From: Lumnitzera littorea
Lineage: Eukaryota > Streptophyta > Magnoliopsida > Myrtales > Combretaceae
Length of the DNA: 64,000 nt
Reading direction: 5' to 3'
Assembly: GCA_024138015.1 (NCBI GenBank)
Contig: JAMXBB010000012.1
Location: forward strand, 16,354,634-16,418,633
The notes beneath the pieces are model-generated. The model did no database searches, was not told the DNA's origin, and saw only the letters and a program-made list of their open reading frames with translations. The position numbers and the translations under genes are program-made. Of this stretch, positions 26,685 through 39,269 are shown in pieces. Positions within the stretch are counted from its first letter, which is position 1. Every line of letters begins with the position of its first letter.

Positions 26685-27975
26685 GGAGTCATAATAGTCT
26701 TGCTGTGTAAACCAACCTAAGGTAGAAGTTGATCTCACAGTTATTATCGTAAATATAATTCACACAAGGCGTGCATAAATCAATTAGCTTGAAGCATCTG
26801 TTTTAATACCTGTGAGTAATTTAATTTATGGTATAGCTTTACAAAATACCTGTTCTATATAACTTGTTATCTCATAATACAACAGTACTTATATAAATAT
26901 CTCACATCTAGAGTTATAATTTACAATTGGAGTTTATGAAAAGCCATAGGTTTTGCAGAATATTTACAATAAATTAGAAAACCAGTGGGCGTCTTAAGGA
27001 ATTCCTAGTTAGTTCCCTCAAAATTTAAAAGATAAGTTAAAAGCCTAGATTAAGTTGATTCTTCATTCCTCACTTTCCCAAACAACAGCACATTAACCTC
27101 AAGGTGATGGTATTGGAATATCTTGGTTTTCACTTAATACTTATAAAAGAGTCTGTGAGGATGTGAGCACAATTAGTTCAGTAAGTAGGATAGATTCAGA
27201 AGAGTATTAAACAATCACAAGTAAGGTTATTAATTATGATAAAATGCAATGCAATGCAATGCAATGCAATACAATCAAACAAATGAAACATCACATAATA
27301 TTATTCGATCTATTGTGAGGTTAGAAAAATTACATTTACTCCAATCAGAATTAAGGATTTTTATCGTGACTTAAATCAGACCAAACTCGGGCTTGTACAA
27401 TGGAGAACACCTTCTTCCTATGACCACTTTCAAACTATGGCCTCCTCTTTGCTTATCACTTAGTTCGATTAAGGATGGGAAAAAGATCATTTCAGCTATC
27501 CTCATTGAAGGAAGTTAGTATTTAGCTTAACACTCTTAATCGTTTCCTCTAATAGGTGTTATGCATACCCATTTTTGTTGTAGTCGAATAATCATTAGTT
27601 ATAATCAGGGGTGACCAATCAAGTTTATACATTACAAATACAATGCAACATGCTAAATAGCACACCAAGAGTTCAACTCCTGTCACAACTGAGTATCATA
27701 CATACATACGGCATGTATATAACTAATTAATTACAAATACAACGAGAAGTACTCTTGAGTTTCTAGATACTTTAATACAATATTCCAATAAGTGATAAAG
27801 TTATGATCTTAACTTACTTGTTCAGACGCTTACTGCGGAAGACTCGAGCTATTAACAGTCTGATCATTAAGAAATCCTATACATACATAAAACCTAAAGT
27901 CAGTTTTTGTAATAGTTACGAAAACATTGGGGTTTGATCCAAAACGGTTACATATATATATTATCACAATAATAC
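26685..27975 (-). repeat. Partial copy of the large-LTR family
   Basis: Matches 58342-59610 along its length in the same orientation. Shared stretches include the region near 26685-26800 (AGGAGTCATAA, AAGGCGTG) and GGGTTTGATC near 27932. It lacks the family's TGTAAGCCCC end, so it is truncated at its 5' side (the right end here). It lies just inside the left inverted repeat of the putative MULE. Confidence 0.75.
27245..27270 (+). repeat. (GCAAT)n pentanucleotide microsatellite
   Basis: About five perfect copies of a TGCAA/GCAAT unit. The equivalent place in the sister repeat near 58898 reads ATGAAATGAAATATAATC without expansion, so the array grew after the copies separated. Confidence 0.85.
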
Positions 27976-28099
27976 ATAGTTTTATTATTATATATATATC
28001 GAGTTAAGTTATTAATTATTGATAATATATGTAATTTATATTATTAAATGTTATATATCGTTTCGATCATATCAAAATGTATGTTTAATTTATTAAATC

Positions 28100-31000
28100 A
28101 CGTTTTATTACTGGATTAAGAGGAGTCATCCTAGACATTGTAGAGCTCCAACGATTTGATACAATGGCTAAAGTTGTTAGAATTGCCCAGCAAGTGGAGA
28201 GGTAAAGAAGGAGCCAAGTAACGACCAGAATACCGACTAGCCGACTAGGACAAGCAAGTCAATCGAACCGAGCAGAAGAGTTAATGTTAGAGCCGAACAA
28301 AAAGGTCGACCTGAAGATGTAGTGCTGACCCGAGCGTATGAGAAGGGGGCAAGGGTCAGGCAGGAAGACCATCCAGCTTAAGTGCTTCAAGCGTCAAGAG
28401 TTCGGACATATGGCTGCTTAGTGCCCGAATCGAAGGACGATGGTTAGTAAGGGAGACATCTCGAAAGTAGAAGTAGAGAGTACGAATAAGGAACTCGAGG
28501 AGGAGGAGGTTCTTGCCGAGAAAGAACTGATTGAGAAGGACGTGTTTCCTGAGGACTTAGACCAGTTACTCATAGTTGTTCGGTGCACTATGAATGTAGA
28601 ACCCTCATGAGATGAGGAGTAGAGAGAGAACTTGTTTCATACCACTTGCAAGGTGAATGATCGAATGCGTGCTCTCGTTGTGGATAGTGGAAGTTGCACC
28701 AATGTGGCATCAGCTGATCTTGTTTCAAAACTGAAGCTGCAGACTATTGCACATCCTCGGCCGTACGAGTTGCACTGGTTGAGTGAAAAAGGAGCATTAC
28801 TTGATTAGATCCTCTACGACGTGCTGCTTATGTGCACTTTCTACGCGTTGCTGGATAAGTCGTAGTTGTTTGACAAGAGAGTTATACATGACGGTTACAA
28901 GAGTACGTATATGCTGGAAAAGGATGACCGAAAGATTGTGCTGAATTCGATGCTGCCAAGAGAAGTTCACAAGCTACAGAGAAGCTCGCTCGGGGATTGA
29001 AGAAAGCTCTGGTGATGAGTAGAGTCGGGCTCTGAAAAGCCATCAATGCTGACAGGCCAACCCTATTGTTAGTTAGGTGACTATTGGAAATGAAGGAGTG
29101 GGGTGAGCTTCCCCGGGAAATCAAGGGGTTGCTAGATGACTATGTCGACCTGTTCCTAGAATAGTTACCTAAGGGGTTGCTCCCAACTCGAGGCATAGAA
29201 CACTGCATTGACTTAGTACTCGACATTACATTGTTGAATAAGCTAGCTTATTGGATGAATCTTGAGCAACCTTTTGAACTTCAACATCAAGTCAATGAGT
29301 TGCTAGAGAGAGGTTATGTGAGAGAGAGTCTTACCCCTTGTGCTATGCCTGCACTTATGGTGTCGAAGAAGGATAGAACCTGGTGGATGTGTATTGACAG
29401 CAGAGTTGTGAACAAAATCACGATCAAATACAGGCATCCGATCCTGAAAATAGAAGACTTGTTGGTTGAACTGAGTGGAGCCAAGATTTTCAACAAGATT
29501 GATCTTAAGTCTGGCTATCATCAAATCCGCATGAGGTTAGTAGATGAATGGAAAATTGCATTCAAGACTCGACATGGACTTTATGAGTAGATGGTCATGC
29601 CCTTCGGCTTGTACAATGCCTTGAGCACTTTCATGAGACTTATAAACCATGTGCTGAGACATCTCATCGGGAAGTGTGTTGTGGTGTACTTTGATAACAT
29701 CCTAGTCTATAGTGCCGACATGTCGAGTCACATTGAATATCTCAAAGTAGTCTTGGATATCCTTCGTGCCGAGAAACTATTCGGCAACTTAAAGAAATAT
29801 TGCTTCTGCTAGGAGGAAGTAGTATTCTTGGGGTATGTAGTTAATGGAGGAGGCTTGTAAGTTGATGACAAGAAGATCAAGGCAATTGTCGAGTAGCCGA
29901 CTCCTACTACTTGTACCAACGTAAGAAGTTTCTATGAACTAGCTTCATTTTGCAGAAAGTTTATTAGAAACTTTAACACCATCATCGCACCACTTATCGA
30001 GCTAATAAAGAAGAACATTGACTTTTGGTAGGGAGAAAGGGAGGAGAAGAGCTTTGTTGACATAAAAGAAAGGTTAACCTCTGCACCAATGTTAGTATTA
30101 CCTGACCTCAACAAAATTTTTAAGTTGGAATGCGATGCATCGGGTGTCGAAATAGGCGATGTCCTGATGTAAGAAGGCCAACCAATTGCCTTCTACAGTG
30201 AGAAGCTCCGAAGACCACAGCTAGACTACTCCGTATATGACAAGGAACTTTTAGCATTGATTCGAGCAATGCAAGTGTGGCAACATTACTTACTACTGAG
30301 AGAATTTGTCATATATACTGATCATGAATCGTTGAGGTATCTCTGAAATCAAACTAAGTTGTCGAAGTGGTAGGCGAGGTGGGTTGAATTCCTTGAAGGG
30401 TTCAATTTTGTGATAAAGTACAAGTAAGGAAAGAGTAACGTAGTTGCAGATACTCTTTCAAGGAGGCATGCGCTCTTATCAGAATTACAGACCAGGCTGT
30501 TTAGTTTTGTGAGTATCAAAGAATAGTACTTCAAGGATCCATACTTTGGATCAATAATTTTGCAATGCATAGAAGGGAAGACAGTAGACGAGTATTATGT
30601 AGAGGATGGCTATCTGTTCCAAGGAGGGAGACTGTATGTGCCGACTTGTTCCCTATGGGAATTATTAATCAGGGAAGCCTACAGCAGAGGGCTCTCGGGA
30701 TACTTTAGAGAAAGGAAGAACTGCGAAGTATTGAATGGCTGATTGTTTTGGCAAAAAATGTGAAGAGATGTGCACCGAGTTATAGAAAGTTATGCAGTGT
30801 GCCAAAAGGCCAAGTGCCAAGTCGAACAAGGAAAAGTAATGCCCCTACCTATTCCGATGAGGTCGTGGATTGAACTGAGTATGGACTTTGTTCTTGAAAT
30901 GCTACGAACTGCCCAAGGTAAAGATTTTGTAATGGTCGTCATAGATTGGTTCCGTAAGATGGTACACTTCGTGATTTTCACCAAAACTAATGACGCTTTA

Positions 31001-31740
31001 GCTATTGCTTCTCTTTTCTTACAGGAGATTATGCGGATATACAGTGTGCCGAGGAGTGTAGTCTTGGATAGGGACTTGAAGTTCTTGAGCCATTTTTGGA
31101 GGACCCTATGACGTTAGTTGGGAACTAAATTACTCTTCAGTACCTCATATCACCCTCAATCTGACGGCTAAACAAAGGTAGTTAATTATACTTTGGGGTC
31201 ATTGCTTCGAACTGCAGTAGGCAAAAACTTAGCTGATTGAGACATCTGCCTGCTAATGATCGAATTCACCTATAACCAGATCGTACATGATACCACTAAG
31301 CAGACTCCCTTCGAGGTGGTATATGGACTCAATCCTGAGTTGTCCCTCAACTACGCCTTTATACCAGCACCCGTGCAAGAGGACCTTAACGCCTCAGCCA
31401 AAGCACAATCTCTTCAACACATCTATGATAAGTTCACTCAGCTTATCGACTAAGGTGCCAAAAGAATGCAAGAAAGGACCAAAGGTAGCTCAGCTAAATA
31501 ATTTTAGCTGGGAGACTTTGTATGGCTACACCTCAACAAGGAATGGTTCCCGAACAAGAAGAAGAGAAAATTATTTGCAAGAGTGGACGGGCCTTTCAAA
31601 ATCTTCTAAAAAATAAGTGACAACACCTATAGGTTGGAACTACCTGAGGACTATGGGGTTTTTGACACCTTCAACATTGCCGACCTCAGTCCATATCACC
31701 TTGATAGAGAACTAAGTGAACACCATTCAGATTTGATCCC
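28100..31740 (+). pseudogene. E1 gag-pol remnant
   Basis: Gag zinc knuckle near 28381-28425: the second Cys is Arg and a TAG sits before the last Cys. The protease motif VDSGSCTNVA near 28680 is intact. Reverse transcriptase spans about 29177-29870: DLKSGYHQIR is present but the catalytic YxDD box at 29687-29698 reads YFDN, and TAG replaces the Trp expected before MVMPFGL at 29588. RNase H is at about 30118-30470 (ECDASG, YTDHESLRYL) with stops. Integrase spans about 30640-31450, with the remains of an HHCC finger (YAVCQKAKC), a D in MDFV near 30880, and PFEVVYG near 31307. After 31450 the frame is shifted and ends in DLSPYHLD. It cannot make a working polyprotein. Confidence 0.9.
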
Positions 31741-31764
31741 AAATCCAAAACAACCCGGAGAGAG

Positions 31765-32619
31765 TGATGGGAATCAAGTTACGGGATCTCTGACTCGTAG
31801 TTGAGACTGAAGACTAGAGGAGTTGGCACGACGAATCCTTATGTTTCAACTAACCCCTGCCGAGGCCGAGTACTTACTTGCCAAGTCACCTTTAATGGCG
31901 TGCCGAACGACCACCCTTTATTTTATGTTATACCGAGTTGATGATTACTTTAATGCTGAGCCAACCAATCACTCGGCATCATCCTTGCCGAGAAGCCGAG
32001 AGATAGAGAATCCAAATTGCCAAGGCCATCTTTATTCGAACAAGCCCACTTATCTATACTTTTTGTTTGCATCCCCTAAGAACCTTACCAATGCAGCATC
32101 GCAACGTGTACAGTATCATATGGAGAATTTATAGCACCAACGATTAATTTCCTTGTGTATTCATTTTTATCCTCTTGTATCATGTACATTGCTTCTTTAG
32201 GAAATGTCCTTATTGTCTGTTCCCTTTTAGGTAAGTTACCCTAACTCACAGGTATAAATACTCTTATACTTGTAGCTATAACAGATCAAATTACCTTTAA
32301 TACACTTGAGTACTTTCTTCCTTATGTAAATACTGCTTGTTTACTCTCGACATCACTCTTATCTTTTCCCTTAAGTAAGGTTAGGTGGTGAGTAACCGCA
32401 CTAGACCAATTCGTTTGTCATATCGAATTGTGCTGTGAGTCCTCGAAAGTTTCATTGGTATGTCATATCCTCTGGAACTGTTCGTGGGTTTTGCTTATTG
32501 TTTCATTCGTCTTTGTTACTCTTTTGTACCTTTCCCCATTAACCTTTTTTTCGAACTTTCAACAAACTTAGACCCTTCCAGTGACCGGCCTTATCTATTC
32601 TTAGTCACGGTTCGCAACA
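31765..32619 (+). repeat. E1 3' LTR
   Basis: Begins TGATGGGAATCAAG and ends TTCGCAACA (TG...CA). It is preceded by a purine-rich tract (GGAGAGAG at 31757-31764) that would be the polypurine tract. It matches, in reverse complement, the E2 LTR (36476-37253) and the E3 LTR (38493-39258). A TATAAATA box at 32253 is followed by CTCTTATACTTG, as in an LTR promoter. Confidence 0.85.
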
Positions 32620-35600
32620 GCGAGGGTACTGAAATTCTTGATGAATCGTCTATAGAATGAAGCCAATCTATAGAAACTTCTTATGTTAACACAAGTAATA
32701 GGAGTTGGCCACTCAACAGTTGCTCGGATCTTCTCATCATTTACTCGTAAGCCTCCTCCATTGATTACATAGCCCAAAAATATCACTTCCTCCTAACAAA
32801 AGCAACATTTCTTTAGATTGTCAAATAATCTCTCGGCACGGAGGATATCCAGAATAGCATGTAAGTGTTCACAGTGACTCGGCATGTCTGCACTGTAGAC
32901 TAAGATGTCATTAAAGTACACCACGAGATATCTCAGCACATGGTTCATTATTCCCATGAAAGTGCTCAAGCATTCGACATGCCAAAAGGCATGACCATTC
33001 ATTCGTATAATCCATGTCGAGTCTTGAATGCCCATTTTTTACTCATCGCCTGGCTTCATGTGGATTTGATGGTAGCCTGATTTAAGATCAATCTTGTTAA
33101 AAATCTTGGCTCCACTTAGTTCATCCAACATGTCTTCCAGCTTCGAGATCGGATACCTGTATTTGATCGTAATCTTATTCACGACTTGGCTGTTTACATA
33201 CATCTACTAGGTTTCATCCTTCTTCAGCACTAGAAGCATTGATACAGCGTAAGGGTTGAGACTTTCTTCGACATAACCTCTTTCCAACAACTCATTGACT
33301 TATCGTTGGAGCTAAAAAGCCTGCTTGGGATTCATCCGATAAGTTAGCTTATTCAGCAGTGCGGTGCTAAGTACTAAATCAATGCAATGCTTTGTGCCTT
33401 GAATTGGGGGCAACCCCTTAAATAACTATTTTGGGAACAGGTTGGTATACTCGTCTAGTAACTTCTTGATTTCTTGGGGTAGTTTACCCTACTCCTTTAT
33501 TTCTAATAATCACTTGACCAACAAGAGGGTCGGCTCGTCAGCATTGATGGCTTCTTAGAGCTCGACTCTACTTATCACCAAAGCCTTCTCCAATCTGTGA
33601 GCAAGTTTTGTTTGCAATTTATTAACCTCTTTAGGCAACATTAGATTCAATGTTATCTTTCAATCATCCTTCTCGAATATGTATGTATTCATGTAGCCAT
33701 CATGGATAACTCTCCTATTAAACAACTACAGCTTGCCCAATAACACATGGGAAGCGTACATAGATAGTACGTCGCAGAGAATCTAGTTAGAGTAATTTCT
33801 TATAGTGATTAGTAGTAGTATTTGCCAAGTAACATGTAGTGCTGCTTTCTCACTTAACCAATGTAACTTGTACGACTTTGAAAGTGCAACAGTTGGCAAC
33901 TTCAACTTTGAGATAAGATCAGTCGATGCTACATTGGTGCAACTTCTATTGTCCATAATGAGGATACACACTTGATCGTTCACCTTACAGGTGGTATGAA
34001 ACAAATTTTCTCTCTGCTCCTCCTCTCGAGAGGGTTCTATGTTCATAGTACATCGGACAACCATGAATAATTGGTCTAAGTCCTCAGCAAACATGTCCTC
34101 CTCAATTAGTTCTTTCTTAGCAGAGACCTCCTCTTCTTCAGGTTCCTCATCAGTGCTATCTAATTCTAACTTCGGGATGTCTCCTTTGATGAACATTGTC
34201 CATCGGTTTAAGCATTGAGCAGCCATATGTCCGAACCCTTGGCACTTGAAGCACTTGATTTAACTCATCTTCCTACCAGATCCTTACTGATATGAGATTG
34301 AATCTTTGATACCAAGATGATAAGAAATCAAAGGATCAATCTAGAAAGAAACGATAGTAGATCTTGAATGAACAGGAATATGTATTCAAAAGAAAATTGA
34401 TACATGGAACAGAAAGGTTTTTTATGGTGAATGTGAATGGATATAACTCACCAAGACAGAAACACAATCAGGGGTTTAAGCTTGAAATAGAGTTCAATAC
34501 GACTTACAAACACTAAATGATGCTCGATGTTTCAAATGAAGGTTAGATGCAACTCACAATCGGTTTAAATGAAGGGGTTCACCATAATCTAAGAATAAGA
34601 TTGATAAGAACGCGAGGATGATTAAAGAGTCTAATCAATACTCGATAATCTAGAAAACGTTAACTCAAGTAAAGCCTTGCTTGAAAGAGGAAAGTTTCAC
34701 TCTCTATATATATCTCTGTATATCTATCCGTTTATGTATGTCCCCTATATTTGTACAAATGTTGCTATTTATATATTTATAGCAAGTCCTAAACCTTAGT
34801 GACAAAATTGTAAATAATGTATAAGGCTTTAAACCCTAAAGAATTGGGCCCATAAATAAAATGAAGGAAAACATATATAAGAATACAAAACTGTACGTTT
34901 TATAAAACTCGGCATGCAATCACTCGACATACAGTCACTCGGCATGTCTTGGGAGGAGTAGTGTCCGAACTGGATGGGGTCGGTAGTTGGATGTTTGGGT
35001 CCGAGAAGGGGTCCTTGATGTCTCACTTGTCTTGGCCGAGATACTAGAGAGGTTGGCCTACAATTGCCGAGTTGTAAAATCAGTCAGCACGAGTCTCTCT
35101 TTGATGTACTAAGTGGTTCTTTAGTTCCAATTACTCGGTTGTGTGATCTCTCGGCACTTTGGTTGACGACAAACTTGATGGTAAGTGTTCATCTTTCTTC
35201 CTCTCGTCCTTCTGGCTATAGTTCGGTCTCGGCAAGCATTGATAAGCCTCGGCTTGGCTGTAGTCGAAGATTGATTCCCATCACTTGCCCTTTCTCATGA
35301 GTTTGGGTTAGCACTTCAGTGTCAGGTTGGCCCTTTAGTTCAGCTCGAACATCCATCTTTTGGTTTGGTTCGGTACTCGACTGAGCTTGGTGAATTGCCT
35401 TTCTGGGTTGGCTAGTCAACATTCTCGTTGGTACTCGGCTTCTCCTTTGCCTTTCTACTCGCTAGGTTATTCTAAAAGCTTCATTTATTGTGGTAAAGCA
35501 TTAAAGTTCTACAATGTCTCGAATATCACCTCTCAAACTAGTGACAAATCTTGAGATTGTTTGAGCTGGTGGTTCCTCCACTTCACAACAGATCATAAGC

Positions 35601-36458
35601 ATTTGAAATTCTTGAACGTACTCGTCAACAGTCCAGCCTCTTTATCTCAGCTCCTGAAGCAGAGTGAAAATATCTTGAAGATAAGTTTTTGGTACGAATC
35701 TGTTTCTAAGTATTCTCTTCATCTTGGGCTAAGTATTAATCTCTCGGTAGTCCTCTCGTCTCCTCATCATCTAAAAATTCTTCCACCACATAGTAGTATA
35801 TCCGGAGAACTTAACAACAGCAGTTCTACTTTCTTGTAATCTTTATACTGATAATAATCAAACACACGCTCCACCTTCTCTTCCCACTTCAGATATTCAT
35901 CATCATTCTTAGATCCATTGAAACTCAGAATCCAAAACTTCACATGGTCAGATGCTTTGGGGACTCGTACATGCTCTTCTTCAAAATACTCCTCTTCTTC
36001 TTCATCTCCCATGTCTACCAAATCAATCCTTCTCCTCGCTCATCCACCTGTTCCTCTACCTTGAATTGGTCGAGTTGGGTTCTGACCTCTAACAGGTTGA
36101 GTAGCTTGTGGGTTATTTTGCATGGCCTCAATTAATTGGCAAGACAACGCATGAATAGCTCAGGTCAAATCCGCCAAGAGGTTAGCTACTTCATCAAGTC
36201 TTTCGTCAATGCTTCTGGGTGTTCCTTGAAACTGTCGACTATAGTAGATAACTCCACTATTGTCATCTCCCATACCAACATTCACACTTAGGTCAGTCAT
36301 TTTTTCCATAGATTCAAAGTTCAAACAAACACTTCAGGAAATTAATAGCTAGCAACATAGCAGCTAAAATAAACATAGTAACTTGCTCTATTTCACATAT
36401 GTAGAACAGAGTATAATAGAACTTCTAAAAGAATCAACTACAGCTCACGTGAAACCTC
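32620..36458 (-). pseudogene. E2 gag-pol remnant
   Basis: Gag, about 35765-36020, has the retrotransposon gag signature (FNGS...DEYLKWEEKVERVFDYY). After the solo LTR insertion, the zinc knuckle at 34202-34258 is intact: CFKCQGFGHMAAQC, spacing C-X2-C-X4-H-X4-C. The protease near 33945 reads MDNRSCTNVAS, so the DSG active site is lost. The reverse transcriptase YxDD box at 32908-32919 reads YFND. FLGYVINGGGL follows near 32780. Several stops occur, so it is inactive. Confidence 0.88.
34318..35283 (-). repeat. Solo LTR inserted in E2 gag
   Basis: 966 bp starting TGATAAGAAATC and ending GATTCCCATCA. It interrupts the gag region that is continuous in E3: E2 resumes at CCCTTTCTCATGAG, matching E3 near 42706. 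The end matches E2 and E3 LTR ends, but much of the body differs, so it is a related sub-family. About 30 bp on its left (34288-34317) include TTTGATACCAAGA, like a primer-binding site next to an LTR, so the insertion carried more than the LTR. No clean target duplication is seen. Confidence 0.6.
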
Positions 36459-36460
36459 CT

Positions 36461-36472
36461 CTCTGATATTAA
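36461..36472 (-). other. E2 primer-binding site, decayed
   Basis: On the reverse strand it reads TTAATATCAGAG next to the LTR. This corresponds to the initiator-Met tRNA binding site (TGGTATCAGAG) with G-to-A type changes. Compare the intact E3 site at 43859-43870. Confidence 0.6.
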
Positions 36473-36475
36473 GGT

Positions 36476-37253
36476 TGTGTGAACCATGACTAAAAACAGA
36501 CAAGGTCGTTCATTGGATGGGTCTAAGCTTGTAAAAAGCTTGAAAGAGTTAATGGGGGAAAGTACGAAAGGAATGAATGACGAATGAAAAGTAAGAAAAA
36601 CCCACGAACAAGTTACTTGTCACTTAGCCTTGCTTAAGGGTTAGGATAAGAGTGGTGCCGAGAGTAAACAGAGTGTTTATGTAAAGAAGGAAAAACATAC
36701 AAGTGCATTAATGGTAATCTTTGTATATGTCTCCTTACATCTATAAATAGAAAGGTATTTATACTCATAAGTTAGGGCAACTTGCCTAAAAAGGAAAAGA
36801 CAAAAAGGGCATTTCGTAAGGAGTAATATATAAGATATAAAGGGTTAAAAATGAAAATACAAGGAAAACAATCATTAGTGCAACATATTCTACAAATGAT
36901 ATTGTACACGTTGTGATACTGTATTGGTGATGTCGTTAGAAGATGTGGGAAAAAAAAGTATGGATAACTTGCTTATCCGAGTAGGGGTGGCCTCGTCAGT
37001 CTGGAGCATCTCTTTCGTTATAACGGCAAGGATGATGTTAAGTGAGTATTTAGTCAGGTATGAGTGAAGGTTAGTTGTTGTCTCGACTTTCTACTTCTTG
37101 ACACTCTATCTGCGAGAAATAGGGAGTCATTCGGCTCGACATGCAGGGCAGGTCGATAAAGAGATACTCGGCCTCGACAGGAGTCAGTTGGAATAAGAGA
37201 ATCCGCCATGCCAGACCTTCCAGTCCTATGGTCAAGTAGCTTGATTCCCATTA
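36476..37253 (-). repeat. E2 5' LTR
   Basis: On the + strand it starts TGTGTGAACCATGAC and ends TTGATTCCCATTA. It matches the E1 and E3 LTRs along its length. The terminal dinucleotide at 37252-37253 is TA instead of CA, by mutation. Its right end abuts the MULE transposase remains. Confidence 0.82.
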
Positions 37254-37283
37254 AGTAAGGCGGTAGCCTTTATTTGTAGTTCG

Positions 37284-38190
37284 GAGATACTACCTATGGT
37301 ACTTTGCTAGTAACTTCAACATAGCCCAAAAAAACAAATTATATAAGAAACTTGTTTGGTTTGTAAGTGTCCAAGTACAGGAAAGGAAATTCAAAAACTT
37401 CATGGAGTAGTTGGGACAAGTCAAGGATGATACTTCCGTGTGGCTTAATAATGTAGATTTGGATAAGTAGACACTTGCATATGATAGATATTACCGTTTT
37501 AGATACATGATATTGAACATTATCGAGAGTTATAACTCCGTTTTTAAATTAGCATATAGATTACTTGTCACTGCATTAGTTAAAAAGATATTTTATAACT
37601 ATAATGCGTATTAGGAGGAGAGACATAAAGATACTAGAGAGGCAATAGAATTTGGCAAGATCTACACTAACTATGCTTTGCGGATATATGAAACGTGGAG
37701 AGGGTTAGCTAGTGCACATAAAGTCATATCATTTAGCTATCAAAACGGTCTTTTTGAGATTTTGACTGGTAGTCAAGTGACTAAGACAAGCTTAAAGGGA
37801 GGAAGCAAGATACAAACAATTGACTTTAGGGGTTGCACCTGCAAGTGTCAAAAGTGGTAAATATATAAGATCCCTTGCTCTTACGCATGTGTTGCTGCAG
37901 CGAGTATGAGAGTAGACAACAAATCGATAATAGGGTTGTGGACCATGGTATAAGTAGGCAAATAAGATAGACTGTTACTAATCTCACTTCTACCCACTTA
38001 GTAACGAGTTGAACAGGCCACGAGTTAGCTTCCGTTATCTCTACTTGAACATTGACCTATTATGTAAGAAAGGTAAACTTAGGCGGAAGCAATATCATAT
38101 GAAGATAGATGTCAAGGAGCGGTCATATAGAACCAGATGTAGTCCATGTAGTTGAGAAGGACATAACAAAAGGAGAAGTCTAAAGATTAA
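37284..38190 (+). pseudogene. MULE (Mutator-like) transposase, C-terminal part with SWIM motif and zinc knuckle
   Basis: MULE transposases cut and paste Mutator-type DNA elements. The remnant starts RRYYLWYFASNFN (family: R-Y-C-x-R-H-x-x-x-N-F) and continues through NKLYKKLVW. The second block is LAYRLLVTALVKKIFYNYNAY (family: LPI-TALVE...). The SWIM region at about 37828-37905 reads CTCKCQKW then IPCSYACVAA: the CxC pair is present, but the expected His of the CxH pair is Tyr. Near 38125-38180, YRTRCSPCS and GHNKR are the family's C-terminal zinc knuckle. TAG/TAA stops interrupt it. The N-terminal catalytic part is absent, cut off at the E2 LTR. Confidence 0.8.
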
Positions 38191-38492
38191 TAGGGCTGGT
38201 AAATATCGTTTTTCCATATAGGCATTATGTTACACAAACTGCATAAGCATAAACAGATGCACAATATTATGTTTACTAACTATGTTCGTTTGTGTTTGCA
38301 AGATAGATGGAGCCGGGACTTATCGATCTACGTATACTTAGGAGGCAAGCCAACCACTGTCCACAGGCCGTTTAAGAGGGCAAGGTTAGTAATAACATTC
38401 TCATGTACTTCTAATTTTTTATAAAAGTTGTATTACTTGCTAACTTCGTCAATCATTTGTATAAGAGATTGCCTATGCATTACAAGTACGGT

Positions 38493-39258
38493 TGATGTGA
38501 ACCATAGCTAAGAACAAACAAGATCGGTTACTGAATAGGTCCAAGCTTATCAAAAGCTTGAAAATAGAGCGATAGGGAATATGCAAAAGAATAAATGTGA
38601 ATGAAAAGTGAGCAAACCCACGAGCAGTTCCGATGGATATGACGATCAATGGAACTTCTGAGGACTTTCGGCACAACTCAATATAATGCATGAATTGGTT
38701 TGGTGATATAAGTAGTATTTATACCTAATAAGTTGGGGCAATTTGCTTAAAAGGGAAAAGACAAAAAGAGTATTACCCTAAAGAAGTAATGTATAAGAAT
38801 ACAAAAGGGTAAAATTGAATATTCAAGAAAAGCAATGATTAGTAGAGCAGATTTTATACATGGTCTTGTACACGTGGCAGTGACACTTTGGCGATGCCAT
38901 TGGATAATGTAGATAAAAAGCATGGGCAGATTGCTTGTTCGAGCAGGCATAATTGAAGGTTGGTCCAATGTCATTCCTTCAGCCTTTCGGCAAGAGTGAA
39001 GCCAGGCAAGTGGTCGACTTGGGCATAAGTGTGAGAGGGCGAGGATGAGCTATTATCTTGACATTATGTCTCTTAGCACATAATCACCGAGAAATAGGCA
39101 GTCATTCAACTTGGCACACAAAGTTGGTTAGCAAAGAAATACTCAACTTTGGCAGGAGTTGGCTGTAGTAGGAGGATTCACCTTCCCAACCCTTCTAGTC
39201 CTTGTATTCGACTGTAGATCAAAGGCCCAGTAGCTTAATTCCTATCATTCCCTCCAAG
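38493..39258 (-). repeat. E3 3' LTR (left copy)
   Basis: 766 bp, + strand TGATGTGAACC...CCTATCA. Next to it inside the element, the reverse strand reads CTTGGAGGGAA, a polypurine tract. Matches the right copy at 43874-44349 except for a segment missing there. Confidence 0.85.
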
Positions 39259-39269
39259 TTGATTTGGAT

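Larger units (their letters stand above)
28100..32619 (+). mobile_element. Ty3/gypsy retrotransposon E1, 5'-truncated, dead
   Basis: Order gag (end) - protease - reverse transcriptase - RNase H - integrase - 3' LTR, the Ty3/gypsy order. Homology with E3 starts near 28100 in gag, so the 5' LTR and most of gag are missing. The 3' LTR is at 31765-32619. Many in-frame stops and a few frameshifts break pol. No chromodomain is recognised after integrase, so the lineage is unresolved. It lies inside the putative MULE, head-on with E2. Confidence 0.9.
32620..37253 (-). mobile_element. Ty3/gypsy retrotransposon E2, 3'-truncated, dead
   Basis: Relative of E1 and E3 on the reverse strand. From its 5' end: LTR (36476-37253), a decayed primer-binding site, gag, protease and reverse transcriptase. 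It stops abruptly at 32620 near the RT/RNase H boundary, exactly where the E1 LTR ends. RNase H, integrase and the 3' LTR are missing. A solo LTR (34318-35283) sits inside gag. Confidence 0.88.

Noticed and set aside
28882..29124. Reverse-strand open frame within E1
   Set aside because: It is antisense to recognisable gag-pol sequence of E1.
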